DNA of 64,000 bases from Amaricoccus sp047275745 (GCF_047275745.1 NZ_JBKQWU010000006.1:61411-125410); one strand, 5' to 3'. Positions 34,564 to 44,207 are shown, counted from the first letter of the stretch. The notes: a model not told the origin generated them from the sequence alone. A program made the numbers and translations.

Positions 34564-35678
34564 GCCTCGGCCTCCACCGCTTCCGGCTCCGGTGCCTTCG
34601 CACGCCGCGATCCGAGCTTCTCTATGAGGCCGAGCACGCCCTGGGGCAGGAAGATCGTCACCAGGATGAACATCGCACCCAGCGCGTAGAGCCAGGCATC
34701 CGGGAAGGCCGAGGTCAGCCAGCTCTTCGCCGCGACCACGATCAGCGCGCCGAGCGCGGCGCCGACCAGCGTGCCCCGGCCGCCGAGCGCCACCCAGATC
34801 ACGATCTCGATCGAATTGGCGGGGCTGAACTCGCCGGGGTTGATGATGCCGACCTGCGGCACGTAGAGCGCGCCCGCGACCCCCGCCATCATCGCCGAGA
34901 CGGTGAAGACGAAGAGCTTGTAATGCTCGACCCGGTAGCCGAGGAAGCGCGTCCGGCTCTCCGCGTCGCGCACGCCGACGAGCACCTTGCCGAATTTCGA
35001 GATGGTGATCGCCCGCCCGAGCAGGAGCCCGCCGGCGAGCGCCAGCGCCGAGAGGATGAAGAGCGCGAGCCGCGTCGCGTCCGCCGAGAGCGGGAAGCCC
35101 AGCACATCCTTGAAGTCGGTGAGCCCGTTGTTGCCGCCGAAGCCCATCTCGTTGCGGAAGAAGGCGAGCAGCAGCGCATAGGTCATCGCCTGGGTGATGA
35201 TCGAGAGATAGACGCCGGTGACGCGCGAGCGGAAGGCGAACCAGCCGAAGACGAAGGCGAGCGCGCCCGGAACCACCAGCACCATGATCGCGGCGAACCA
35301 GAACATGTCGAAACCGTGCCAGAACCAGGGCAGTTGCTCGTAGCCGAGGAACACCATGAAATCCGGCAGCACCGGGTTGCCGTAGGCGCCCCGCGCGCCG
35401 ATCTCGCGCATCAGATGCATCCCCATCGCGTAGCCTCCGAGCGCGAAGAACGCGCCATGGCCGAGCGAGAGGATGCCGCAGTAGCCCCAGACCAGATCGA
35501 GCGCGACCGCGAGCAGCGCGTAGCAGAGATACTTTCCGAGGAGCGAAAGCATGTAGCTCGGCACATGCATCCCCGAGGACGGGTCGAGCATGAGGTTGGC
35601 GAGCGGCACGCCGACGGTGACGACGGCGAGCGCGGTCAGGAAGATGCCGAGACGGCGGTCGATGAAGGGCGTTGCCAT
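34560..35678 (-). CDS. urtC: Urea ABC transporter permease UrtC
   Basis: 372-aa permease with about nine helices. Signatures: VWGYCGILSLGHGAFFALGGYAMGMHLMRE-type segment in the first third, DFKDVLGFPLSADATR loop, VLVGVRDAESRTRFLGY coupling helix, and ALGGRGTLVGAALGA. It starts 4 bases after the urtB stop. The charged alanine/glutamate tail is short. Confidence 0.94.
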   Translation of the reverse strand: MATPFIDRRLGIFLTALAVVTVGVPLANLMLDPSSGMHVPSYMLSLLGKYLCYALLAVALDLVWGYCGILSLGHGAFFALGGYAMGMHLMREIGARGAYGNPVLPDFMVFLGYEQLPWFWHGFDMFWFAAIMVLVVPGALAFVFGWFAFRSRVTGVYLSIITQAMTYALLLAFFRNEMGFGGNNGLTDFKDVLGFPLSADATRLALFILSALALAGGLLLGRAITISKFGKVLVGVRDAESRTRFLGYRVEHYKLFVFTVSAMMAGVAGALYVPQVGIINPGEFSPANSIEIVIWVALGGRGTLVGAALGALIVVAAKSWLTSAFPDAWLYALGAMFILVTIFLPQGVLGLIEKLGSRRAKAPEPEAVEAEA

Positions 35679-35682
35679 GGCC

Positions 35683-37284
35683 TCAGCCTTCCACTGCGCG
35701 GCCGCGGGTCGGGAAGAGACCGCGCGGGCGTTTCTGGATGAAGAGAATGATGAAGACGAGGATCAGGATCTTCGCGAGCACCGCGCCGACGAGGGGTTCC
35801 ATGAACTTGTTCGCGACGCCGAGCGTGAAAGCGGCGGCGAAGGTGCCCCAGAGGTTCCCGGCGCCGCCGAAGACGACGACGAGGAAGGAATCGATGATGT
35901 AGCTCTGGCCGAGGTTGGGCGACACATTGTCGATCTGGCTCAGCGCCACGCCCGCGAGCCCCGCGATCCCGGCGCCGAGCCCGAAGGTCAGCGCGTCGAC
36001 CCGCGCGGTGCGGATGCCCATCTCCGAGGCCATCGGCCGGTTCTGCGTCACCGCGCGCATCTGCAGCCCGAAGAGCGTGCGCTTCAGCAGAAGGAGAAGG
36101 CCGAGAAAGATCACGACCGCGAAGATCACGATGTAGAACCGGTTCCAGGTGATCGAGAGCCCGCCCGCCGGAAAGGCACCCGACATCCAGGACGGATTGC
36201 CGACCTCGCGGTTCGAGGGGCCGAAGATCGTACGCACGAGTTGTTGCAGGATGAGGCTCACGCCCCAGGTCGCGAGCAGGGTCTCGAGCGCGCGGCCGTA
36301 GAGGAAGCGGACGATGAAGCGTTCGATCGCAACCCCGATCCCGCCTGCGACGAGGAAGGCGAGCGGCGCCGCGATCAGGAGCGACCAGTCGAAAAGCCCG
36401 GGGAAGTTCACCCGGATGACCTGCTGCGTCACATATGTCGTATAGGCGCCGATCATGATCAGTTCGCCATGCGCCATGTTGATGACGCCCATCACGCCGA
36501 AGGTGATCGCGAGGCCGACCGCGGCGAGCAGGAGCACCGAGCCGAGCGAGACGCCGAACCAGACGTTCTGCCCGACATTCCAGAACGCCTGCGTGCGTTC
36601 GATCCCCTTGATAGCCGTGTCCGCCGCCTCCCCGACCGCGGCGTCCGCGTCGGAGCGGTAGGGGTTGAGCGCCGTCAGCGCGTCGGTGCCGCCGCGCGCC
36701 GAGACGATCCCGATCGCGGCGACCTTTTCGACGGAGGGCGCGTCGCTCGCGAGGACCGAGGCGGCGCGCGCCTGTTCCATCGCGGTCCTGACCGCGGCGT
36801 CGGTCTCATTCGCGATCGCGGCGTCGAGGGATTCGATCTGCTCCGGGTCGGGCGCCGCGAAGGCGGTATTGGCGGCGGCGAGCCGTTTGCCGACGTCGGG
36901 CGAACTCAGGGTCAGCATGCCGATCGCCGCCCGGACCGCGCGGCGCAGGCTGTTGTTGACGCGGATCGACTCGGTCGAGCGCGCGGCCACCGGGCCAAGC
37001 TCGGCGCCGGTCAGCGGGTCGTAGCCGGTGGCGCGCGAGCCCCTGCCCTTCACGACGAGCACGGTGCCATCGGCTTCGCGAAACTCAAGATCGCCCTCGC
37101 CGAGCGCCTCGAGCAGCCCGAGCGCGCGCTCGTCGCCGGTGGCGCCGATCTCGGCCACCACCTCCGCCCGGTCGCCGAAACTGCCCTCGGGCAGCCGCGC
37201 CATCAGCTCTTCGAGCGTCTGGGCGGAGGCGGCCGAGGCGGAGAGGAGCCCGAACCATAGAATCAGGGTAACGAGAGCACGCAT
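35683..37284 (-). CDS. urtB: Urea ABC transporter permease UrtB
   Basis: 533-aa permease. A signal-like N-terminus (MRALVTLILWFGLL) leads into an extracytoplasmic helical domain of about 230 residues, a standard feature of UrtB. The LivH-type membrane part follows: LAITFGVMGVINMAHGELIMIGA, RTLFGLQMRAVTQNRPMASEMGI and FGGAGNLWGTFAAAFTLG. ATG 37284 was chosen at the signal peptide; the frame extends upstream to 37359 without family features. Confidence 0.94.
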   Translation of the reverse strand: MRALVTLILWFGLLSASAASAQTLEELMARLPEGSFGDRAEVVAEIGATGDERALGLLEALGEGDLEFREADGTVLVVKGRGSRATGYDPLTGAELGPVAARSTESIRVNNSLRRAVRAAIGMLTLSSPDVGKRLAAANTAFAAPDPEQIESLDAAIANETDAAVRTAMEQARAASVLASDAPSVEKVAAIGIVSARGGTDALTALNPYRSDADAAVGEAADTAIKGIERTQAFWNVGQNVWFGVSLGSVLLLAAVGLAITFGVMGVINMAHGELIMIGAYTTYVTQQVIRVNFPGLFDWSLLIAAPLAFLVAGGIGVAIERFIVRFLYGRALETLLATWGVSLILQQLVRTIFGPSNREVGNPSWMSGAFPAGGLSITWNRFYIVIFAVVIFLGLLLLLKRTLFGLQMRAVTQNRPMASEMGIRTARVDALTFGLGAGIAGLAGVALSQIDNVSPNLGQSYIIDSFLVVVFGGAGNLWGTFAAAFTLGVANKFMEPLVGAVLAKILILVFIILFIQKRPRGLFPTRGRAVEG

Positions 37285-37370
37285 CCGGGTTCCTCGCACG
37301 GTCTTTGAAGGCGGTCCTGAAGGGTGTGGATGCCCGGGAGCAACGCGTCGGACATCCACGTGGGATCAAC

Positions 37371-38666
37371 TCAGTTGGAGGCGCTGCCGCCGCACTGGCC
37401 GGTCTCGGTGTTGAAGTTCCCGCAGGACATCGGCGCGCGCCAGTCGGCGATCAGCTTCGCCGATTCCGGCAGGTGATCCGACCATTCGTCGCCGAGCACG
37501 AGGCCCGGGGTCTCCCAGACGGTCTCGATCTGGCCGTCGTCCTGGATCTCGCCGATCAGCACCGGCTTGGTGATGTGGTGGTTCGCGCCCATCGTGCTGA
37601 GCCCGCCCGAGAGGTTCGGAACCGAGACGCCGATCATGTTGTCGAGCACCGCGTCGGTCTCGGTGGTGCCTGCCGCCTCGACCGCCTTCACCCACATGTT
37701 GAAGCCGATATAGGTCGCTTCCATCGGGTCGTTGGTCACGCGGTCCTCGTTGCCGATGAAGGCGTGCCAGGCTTCGATGAACGCGTCGTTCTCCGGCGTG
37801 TCGACGCTCATGAAGTAGTTCCAGGCGGCGAGATGGCCGACCAGCGGCCCGGTATCGAGGCCCGCGAGTTCCTCCTCGCCGACGGAGAAGGCGACGACGG
37901 GGATGTCCTCGGCCGAGATGCCCTGGTTCGCCAGTTCCTTGTAGAAGGGCACGTTCGCGTCGCCGTTGATCGTCGAGACCACCGCGGTCTTCTTGCCGGC
38001 CGAGCCGAAGGCCTTGATGTCGGAAACGATCGTCTGCCAGTCGGAATGGCTGAAGGGCGTGTAGTTGATCATGATGTCTTCCGGCGCCACGCCGTTCGAC
38101 TTCAGATAGGCTTCGAGGATCTGGTTCGTGGTGCGCGGATAGACGTAGTCGGTGCCCGCGAGCACCCAGCGCTCGACGCCTTCCTCGTTCATCAGATAGT
38201 CGACCGCCGGGATCGCCTGCTGGTTCGGGGCGGCGCCGGTGTAGAAGACATTCTTCTGGCTCTCCTGGCCCTCGTACTGCACCGGGTAGAACAGGATCGA
38301 GTTCAGTTCCTCGAAGACCGGCAGCACCGACTTGCGGCTGACCGAGGTCCAGCAGCCGAAGACCACGTCGACGCCATCCGAGGCGACGAGCTCGCGCGCC
38401 TTCTCGGCGAAGAGCGGCCAGTCGGAGGCGGGATCGACCACGACCGCCTCGAGCTGGCGGCCGAGCACGCCGCCCGCCTTGTTCTGCTCGTCGATCATCA
38501 TCAGGACCGCGTCCTTCAGCGTCGTCTCCGAGATCGCCATCGTGCCCGAGAGCGAGTGCAGGACGCCGACCTTGATCGTCTCCTCCTCCTGCGCCCGGGC
38601 GGCGCCGGCGAGGAGCGAACCCGCCAGCGCGGCGCCAAGCCCGATGTTCCTGAAATTCTTCGCCAT
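37371..38666 (-). CDS. urtA: Urea ABC transporter substrate-binding protein UrtA
   Basis: 431-aa periplasmic urea receptor. A signal peptide ends around ARAQ (residue 26). Mature start TIKVGVLHSLSGTMAISETTLKDA; NSILFYPVQYEGQES and GAAPNQQAIPAVDYLM are UrtA-type signatures, as is the C-terminal SCGNFNTETGQCGG. First gene of the operon. The open frame runs on upstream through a 15-bp repeat, but ATG 38666 is placed correctly for the signal peptide. No urease genes are in the window. Confidence 0.95.
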   Translation of the reverse strand: MAKNFRNIGLGAALAGSLLAGAARAQEEETIKVGVLHSLSGTMAISETTLKDAVLMMIDEQNKAGGVLGRQLEAVVVDPASDWPLFAEKARELVASDGVDVVFGCWTSVSRKSVLPVFEELNSILFYPVQYEGQESQKNVFYTGAAPNQQAIPAVDYLMNEEGVERWVLAGTDYVYPRTTNQILEAYLKSNGVAPEDIMINYTPFSHSDWQTIVSDIKAFGSAGKKTAVVSTINGDANVPFYKELANQGISAEDIPVVAFSVGEEELAGLDTGPLVGHLAAWNYFMSVDTPENDAFIEAWHAFIGNEDRVTNDPMEATYIGFNMWVKAVEAAGTTETDAVLDNMIGVSVPNLSGGLSTMGANHHITKPVLIGEIQDDGQIETVWETPGLVLGDEWSDHLPESAKLIADWRAPMSCGNFNTETGQCGGSASN

Positions 38667-38680
38667 ATCTGTCCCTCGTC

Positions 38681-38725
38681 GTTCTGCGCGCGGTCGTTCT
38701 GGGCGCGGCTGTTCTGGGCGCGGGC
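38681..38725 (-). repeat. 15-bp tandem repeat just upstream of urtA
   Basis: GTTCTG recurs at 38681, 38696 and 38711 (plus strand), three units of GTTCTGGGCGCGG-like sequence with a 15-bp period. It begins 14 bp upstream of the urtA ATG. Because 15 is a multiple of three, it stays in frame with urtA and would read as Arg-Pro-Glu-x-Pro units if translated. Confidence 0.65.
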
Positions 38726-38948
38726 GCCTCGGTCCCCGGTTCGCGCGACGCGGGCGGATGTTCCGGCCACGCTGCCCCGCCACGCTTCGGCACGGGACCC
38801 GGGCGCTTGCGCGAGAACCTGCGCGGGCCCCCGAGGGAGGGTCAACGTTTATCGCCCGAAATCTGGGCGTCAGGAGAGTTTTGGTCTGAAAATAGGCAAA
38901 TGCTTGCGCGCGCGGCGATCAAGTGATTAGGTCATGATCAGGGGCTGA

Positions 38949-39722
38949 TCAACCGGGCTCCTTCTCGGAGGGCTCGGCGGCGGCGATTTCGAGGATCAGC
39001 TTGCGGCGCACCGCCGCCGCGAAGGCGTCGCGCCCGTCCGCGGTGACGACGAAGGCGCCGGGCCCTCCGATCAGTTCGTCCCTGAAGATCTGTTCGAGAT
39101 TGCCGAACCGGGGGCGGCCGGAACAGTCGTCGCAGAGGATCGCGAGTCCGTTGACGACGATCCCCGCGCCGAGCACGGCGTCGCGGGCGAGCGCGAGCGG
39201 TGGCCCCTGCGGGTTCCACGCGCTGTCACCGGAGAGGTCGATGACCTTACGCCAGCCCTCGTAGCGATTGGTCTCGATCAGCCGCAGCCCTTCGAGCAAC
39301 GCCGAGCCGAGCGCGTTCGAGCCATAGGCGCGCCGCGGCGCCGCCATCAGCCGCGCACCGAAGTCCCGCGCCGCGGCCTCGCCGTCGACCACCATCCAGT
39401 CCACGACCACATCCTGCGAGGACGCCCCGGCCCATTCGACGAATGTCACCGCGATCCGCCCGAGCGCGCCACCGTTCGCGATGGCCCAGAGCACCTCGGG
39501 ATGCACCATCGCATCGGCGTAGCCCTGGCGTTGCAGCGCCGCCTCGGTCATGTCGATGGAGCCGGAGGCATCCGCGAGCAGCACCAGTTCGAGATCGACC
39601 TCATCGGCGACCGGCTCCTGGCCAGCGGCGGGGCCGTTCCAGATGAGGGCGGCGACGAGGGCGGCCAACAGCATCGCGCGGGGCGCGGCCGGGTCCTGCG
39701 CGGCGCGAAGGGTGTCGGGCAT
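38949..39722 (-). CDS. DUF1194 VWA-domain secreted protein
   Basis: 257-aa exported protein. A signal peptide (AMLLAALVAALIWNGPAAGQ, residues 16-35) is followed by a von Willebrand A-like domain with a MIDAS-type D51-A-S-G-S motif (ELVLLADASGSIDM). VIDLSGDSAWN and VNGLAILCDDC are typical of DUF1194. The role is unknown; such proteins are frequent in Rhodobacterales. GGGGAG lies before ATG 39722. A much longer open frame (to 40895) is the shadow of the divergent deacetylase gene. Confidence 0.88.
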   Translation of the reverse strand: MPDTLRAAQDPAAPRAMLLAALVAALIWNGPAAGQEPVADEVDLELVLLADASGSIDMTEAALQRQGYADAMVHPEVLWAIANGGALGRIAVTFVEWAGASSQDVVVDWMVVDGEAAARDFGARLMAAPRRAYGSNALGSALLEGLRLIETNRYEGWRKVIDLSGDSAWNPQGPPLALARDAVLGAGIVVNGLAILCDDCSGRPRFGNLEQIFRDELIGGPGAFVVTADGRDAFAAAVRRKLILEIAAAEPSEKEPG

Positions 39723-39923
39723 GGGCAACTCCCCGGAGCCGGCGGCCCGCCGGAGCCGCCGCCGCGAAAAGCTAGGGCGAAACTCGCGGCGGTCCACCCG
39801 CGCGAGGACCGCGCGGGCCATCGCGAGGGAAGCGATACGCGCGATGGGCGGCGCGATCGCCGGAATCCGCGGCGTCTCGGATTCCCGTTTGCAGCGCCGG
39901 AATGCTGGAATAGTGTGCCCTTC

Positions 39924-40862
39924 ATGACCACCGCGCTCATCACCCACGGCGATTGCCTCCGTCACGTGAACCCTCCCGGCCATCCCGAGCAGGTCGATCG
40001 CCTGCGCGGCATTCTGGCCGCGCTCGAAGCCGAGGAATTCGCCTATCTTCTGCGCGTCGAAGCGCCGCTGGCCTCCGACGAGCAGATCCGGCGGGCCCAT
40101 CCCGAGGCCTATCTCGCGGACCTCGTCGCGCTGGACCCGAAACAGGGCTACGCCGTCATCGACGGCGATACCTTCCTCGGCCCCGGCACGCTCGCCGCCG
40201 CCCGGCGGGGCGCGGGCGCGCTGGTGATGGCCGTCGACATGGTCGTCGGCGGCGAGGCGGGCAATGCCTTCTGCGCCGTCCGCCCGCCCGGCCACCACGC
40301 CGAACGATCGACGGCGATGGGGTTCTGCTTCTTCGGCAATGTCGCGATCGGCGCCCTGCACGCCCTGGAAGCCCACGGGCTCTCGCGCGTCGGCATCGTC
40401 GATTTCGACGTGCATCACGGAAACGGCACCCAGGATCTGCTCTGGAACGAGCCGCGCGTCTTCTTCGGGTCGAGCCAGCAGATGCCGCTCTTCCCCGGCA
40501 CCGGCTCCTCGGAGGAACGCGGCGCGCATGGCCAGATCCTCAACATGCCGCTGCCCGCGGGGGCGAGCGGACAGGTGTTCCGCGCCGGGATGCTCGCGAA
40601 GATCCTGCCCGCGCTCGAAGCCTTCGATCCGGACCTGATCCTGATCTCCGCCGGCTTCGACGCCCATGCCCGCGATCCGCTGGCGAACCTCAACCTGACC
40701 GAAGCGGATTTCGCCTGGATCACCGAACGGCTCTGCGACGTGGCGGATCGCTGCTGCGATGGCCGGATCGTCTCGACTCTGGAGGGCGGATATGATCTTG
40801 CGGCCCTCGCCTCCTCCGCGGCGGCGCATGTACGGGTCTTGATGGAAAGAGGTCATGGCTGA
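39924..40862 (+). CDS. Histone deacetylase family protein (HDAC/AcuC/AphA-like)
   Basis: 312-aa zinc hydrolase of the arginase-deacetylase fold. Motifs: RPPGHHAERSTAMGFCFFGN with H124-H125, VDFDVHHGNGTQD with zinc ligands D162 and H164, and SAGFDAHARDPL with the third ligand. The bacterial relatives deacetylate acetylpolyamines or acetyl-lysine; the substrate here is unknown. The 3' end overlaps xseB by 8 bp, tying it to xseB-ispA-dxs in expression. Confidence 0.93.
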   Translation: MTTALITHGDCLRHVNPPGHPEQVDRLRGILAALEAEEFAYLLRVEAPLASDEQIRRAHPEAYLADLVALDPKQGYAVIDGDTFLGPGTLAAARRGAGALVMAVDMVVGGEAGNAFCAVRPPGHHAERSTAMGFCFFGNVAIGALHALEAHGLSRVGIVDFDVHHGNGTQDLLWNEPRVFFGSSQQMPLFPGTGSSEERGAHGQILNMPLPAGASGQVFRAGMLAKILPALEAFDPDLILISAGFDAHARDPLANLNLTEADFAWITERLCDVADRCCDGRIVSTLEGGYDLAALASSAAAHVRVLMERGHG

Positions 40863-41115
40863 AACGGAACCGGCCGCCGAGGCGACGGCCGTCAACGAAC
40901 TGAGCTTCGAACAGGCACTGCGCGAGCTCGAGACCGTGGTGGCGCGGCTCGAATCCGGCGAGGCGACACTCGAGGATTCGATCTCGCTCTACGCTCGCGG
41001 CGCCGAGCTCCGGGCGCATTGCGAGACGAAGCTGAAGGCAGCCGAGGCGCGCGTCGCCGAGATCACCCAAGGATCGGACGGCGCGGTTTCCGCCCGGACA
41101 GTCGATATTCCCTGA
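40855..41115 (+). CDS. xseB: Exodeoxyribonuclease VII small subunit
   Basis: 86-aa small subunit of exonuclease VII. The coiled-coil signature SFEQALRELETVVARLESGEATLEDSISLY is split over residues 17-46, followed by the ELRAHCETKLKAAEARV helix. It overlaps the deacetylase gene and precedes ispA, the usual proteobacterial xseB-ispA-dxs order. Confidence 0.95.
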   Translation: MAETEPAAEATAVNELSFEQALRELETVVARLESGEATLEDSISLYARGAELRAHCETKLKAAEARVAEITQGSDGAVSARTVDIP

Positions 41116-41119
41116 CACC

Positions 41120-41156
41120 CGATCCCGGGCGCCCATTACCCAACGCCCGATTACCC
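41120..41156 (+). repeat. 15-bp imperfect tandem repeat between xseB and ispA
   Basis: Units resembling CGCCCGATTACCC: GATCCCGGG at 41121, GCCCATTACCC at 41131 and GCCCGATTACCC at 41145; the ATTACCC core recurs with a 15-bp step. It lies in the 128-bp xseB-ispA spacer. Confidence 0.5.
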
Positions 41157-41243
41157 GGTGCTCGCGATGCCCCGCGGGCCCCTCCGCCTTCCCCCGATGG
41201 CCGCGAACCGCGGTCGAGGCCCGTTGCGAGCATCGTCGAACCC

Positions 41244-42197
41244 ATGGCCCATGATCCGCTTCCCGCGACCGAGACCGCCGAGCCCCCGCGGACCCGGACT
41301 CCCGCGCCCGAGAGCCCCGAGACCGCGCGGTTCCGGGTGCTGCTCGCCGAATCCGCCAAGGCCGTCGAAACGGTGCTCTCCGATCTGCTGCCCACCGAGG
41401 GCGGCGCACTCGAGGCGGCGATGCGCTACGGCGTGCTGCAGGGGGGCAAGCGGCTGCGCGCCTTCCTCGCGCTCGAAAGCGCCGAGCTCTTCCGCGTGCC
41501 GCGGCTTCAGGCGCTCCGCGCGGCGGCGGCGGTGGAATGCGTCCATGCCTACAGCCTGATCCACGACGATCTGCCGGCGATGGACGACGACGACCTGCGC
41601 CGGGGCAAGCCGACCGTGCACCGCGCCTGGGACGAAGCGACGGCGATCCTCGCCGGCGACGCGCTGCAGACCTTCGCCTTCGACATTCTCGCCTCAGACC
41701 ACGGCGGGATCGATCCGCGCATCCGGGTGCGGCTCATGCAGGGGCTGGCGCAGGCGGCGGGCTGGCGGGGCATGGTCGGCGGACAGGCGCTCGACATCGC
41801 CGCCGAGACCGCCGCCCAGCCGCTCGACATCGAGGCGACGACCGCGCTTCAGGCGCTCAAGACCGGCGCGCTCATCATCTGGTCGGCGGAATCGGGCGCG
41901 ATCCTCGGCCGGTCCGATCCGGGGCCGCTCCGCGCCTATGCCGCCGACCTCGGCCTCGCCTTCCAGATCCGCGACGACATCCTCGATGTCGAGGGCGATC
42001 CCGAGACGGCCGGCAAGCGGCTCCGGAAGGACGAGGCGGCGGGCAAGGCCACCTTCGTCTCGCTTCTCGGCATCGAAGGCGCGCGCGCGCGGGCGGCCGA
42101 ACTGGTCGAAAGCGCCCGCGGCCAGCTTTCCGCCTATGGCTCGGCGGCGGGGAACCTCCGGCTCGCCGCCGGGTTCGCCCTCGACCGCGCCGCCTGA
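41244..42197 (+). CDS. ispA: Farnesyl diphosphate synthase (polyprenyl synthetase)
   Basis: 317-aa prenyltransferase joining IPP units to C15 FPP. The first aspartate-rich motif DDLPAMD is at 108-114 and the second in FQIRDDILDVEGD near 247. RYGVLQGGKRLR is the IPP-binding region and GGQALDI is conserved. ATG 41244 starts at a Pro/Thr-rich N-terminus; the frame opens earlier without family sequence. Between xseB and dxs. Confidence 0.95.
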   Translation: MAHDPLPATETAEPPRTRTPAPESPETARFRVLLAESAKAVETVLSDLLPTEGGALEAAMRYGVLQGGKRLRAFLALESAELFRVPRLQALRAAAAVECVHAYSLIHDDLPAMDDDDLRRGKPTVHRAWDEATAILAGDALQTFAFDILASDHGGIDPRIRVRLMQGLAQAAGWRGMVGGQALDIAAETAAQPLDIEATTALQALKTGALIIWSAESGAILGRSDPGPLRAYAADLGLAFQIRDDILDVEGDPETAGKRLRKDEAAGKATFVSLLGIEGARARAAELVESARGQLSAYGSAAGNLRLAAGFALDRAA

Positions 42198-42263
42198 GAC
42201 AGTATTGTGACCACGCCGCGCGCCCGGGACGCGCGGATGCGAGAAGCCGAAGGAAACGGACCC

Positions 42264-44207
42264 ATGGGAGACCAGCCGAAGATGAACCCCGAAGCCCGCC
42301 CGCGCACGCCGAGGCTGGACCGGATCGGCCGGCCGGCCGATCTGCGCGACCTGTCGGTCTCCGAACTCGCCCGCGTCGCCGAGGAGTTGCGGGACGAGAC
42401 GATCTCGGCGGTCTCCGTCACCGGAGGCCATCTCGGCGCCGGGCTCGGGGTCGTCGAACTGACCGTCGCGATCCATGCCGTCTTCGACACGCCGCGTGAC
42501 AAGCTGATCTGGGATGTCGGCCATCAGTGCTATCCGCACAAGATCCTGACCGGCCGGCGCGACCGCATCAGGACGCTGCGCGCCGGCGGCGGGCTCTCGG
42601 GCTTCACCAAACGCGCCGAGAGCGACTACGACCCGTTCGGCGCCGCGCATAGTTCGACCTCGATCTCCGCCGGCCTCGGCTTCGCCGCCGCGCGCGATCT
42701 CGGTGCCCGCGACGTGGGCGACGTGATCTGCGTGATCGGCGACGGCGCGATGTCGGCTGGGATGGCCTATGAGGCGATGAACAACGCCGGCCACCTGCGA
42801 AAGCGGCTCTTCGTCATCCTCAACGACAACGAGATGTCGATCGCCCCGCCGGTCGGCGCGATGTCCTCCTATCTCTCGCGGCTCTACGCGGGCGAGCCGT
42901 TCCAGGATCTCTACGCCGCCGCCAAGGGCGCGGTGAACCTGCTGCCCGGGCCGCTCCGCGAAGGCGCGAAGCGCGCGCGCGATCTGGTCAAGTCGGCGGC
43001 GGTCGGCGGCCGGCTCTTCGAGGACCTCGGCTTCTCCTATGTCGGGCCGATCGACGGGCATGACATGGACCAGCTCGTGTCGATCCTCCGCGTCGCCAAG
43101 GCGCGCGCGCATGGTCCGGTGCTGATCCACGCGCTGACCCGCAAGGGCAAGGGCTACGCGCCCGCCGAGCAATCGCGCGACAAGTATCACGGCGTCTCGA
43201 AATTCGACGTGGTGACCGGCGCCCAGGCCAAGGCGCCCTCGAACGCCCCGAGCTATACCCGGGTCTTCGCCGAGAGCCTCGTCCGCGAGGCGCAGTCGGA
43301 CGAGAAGATCGTCGCGGTGACCGCCGCCATGCCCGATGGCACCGGGCTCAACCTCTTCGCCGAACGCTTTCCGAACCGCTGCTTCGATGTCGGGATCGCC
43401 GAGCAGCATGGCGTCACCTTCTGCGCCGGGCTCGCCGCCGGCGGGATGAAGCCCTTCTGCGCGATCTATTCGACCTTCCTGCAGCGCGGCTACGATCAGG
43501 TCGTCCACGACGTCGCGATCCAGCGGCTGCCGGTGCGCTTCGCCATCGACCGCGCGGGGCTCGTCGGCGCGGACGGGCCGACGCACGCGGGTTCCTTCGA
43601 CATCGCCTTCCTCGCCAATCTGCCGGATTTCGTCGTCATGGCGGCGGCGGACGAGGCGGAGCTCGTCCATATGGTCGCGACCGCCGCGGCGATCGACGAC
43701 CGCCCCTCCGCGTTCCGCTTCCCGCGTGGCGAAGGCGCCGGCGTCGACATGCCGGAGCGCGGCGAAATCCTGCCCATCGGCAAGGGCCGGGTGATGCGCG
43801 AAGGCTCCGGCGTCGCGATCCTGAGCTTCGGCGCGCGGCTGCACGAGGCGCTGCGCGCGGCCGAGGCGCTCGCCTCGCGCGGGATCAGGCCGACCGTGGC
43901 CGACGCCCGTTTCGCCAAGCCGCTCGACCGCGACCTCGTGCTCTCGCTCGCCGCGCGCCACGACGCGCTCATCACGGTCGAGGAAGGCGCGGTCGGCGGC
44001 TTCGGCAGCCATGTGGCCCAGCTTCTCGCCGAGGAAGGCGTCTTCGACGGCGGACTCCGCTTCCGCTCGATGGTCTTCCCCGACACCTTCATCGACCAGG
44101 ACAGCCCGGCGAAGATGTATGCCTCCGCGGGGATGAACGCCGAGCATATCGAGGCGAAGGTGCTCGAGGTCATGGGGGTCGCCCGGCTCGGCGCCGTCCG
44201 CGCCTGA
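42264..44207 (+). CDS. dxs: 1-deoxy-D-xylulose-5-phosphate synthase
   Basis: 647-aa thiamine-diphosphate enzyme catalysing the first MEP step, pyruvate plus glyceraldehyde 3-phosphate. Motifs: VGHQCYPHKILTGR, SDYDPFGAAHSSTSISAGLGFA, the ThDP motif GDGAMSAGMAYEAMNNAG, and in the transketolase half DVGIAEQHGVTFCAGLA and AIDRAGLVGADGPTHAG. ATG 42264 has GAAGGAA nearby; GTG 42207 and ATG 42282 are alternatives. Confidence 0.96.
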   Translation: MGDQPKMNPEARPRTPRLDRIGRPADLRDLSVSELARVAEELRDETISAVSVTGGHLGAGLGVVELTVAIHAVFDTPRDKLIWDVGHQCYPHKILTGRRDRIRTLRAGGGLSGFTKRAESDYDPFGAAHSSTSISAGLGFAAARDLGARDVGDVICVIGDGAMSAGMAYEAMNNAGHLRKRLFVILNDNEMSIAPPVGAMSSYLSRLYAGEPFQDLYAAAKGAVNLLPGPLREGAKRARDLVKSAAVGGRLFEDLGFSYVGPIDGHDMDQLVSILRVAKARAHGPVLIHALTRKGKGYAPAEQSRDKYHGVSKFDVVTGAQAKAPSNAPSYTRVFAESLVREAQSDEKIVAVTAAMPDGTGLNLFAERFPNRCFDVGIAEQHGVTFCAGLAAGGMKPFCAIYSTFLQRGYDQVVHDVAIQRLPVRFAIDRAGLVGADGPTHAGSFDIAFLANLPDFVVMAAADEAELVHMVATAAAIDDRPSAFRFPRGEGAGVDMPERGEILPIGKGRVMREGSGVAILSFGARLHEALRAAEALASRGIRPTVADARFAKPLDRDLVLSLAARHDALITVEEGAVGGFGSHVAQLLAEEGVFDGGLRFRSMVFPDTFIDQDSPAKMYASAGMNAEHIEAKVLEVMGVARLGAVRA

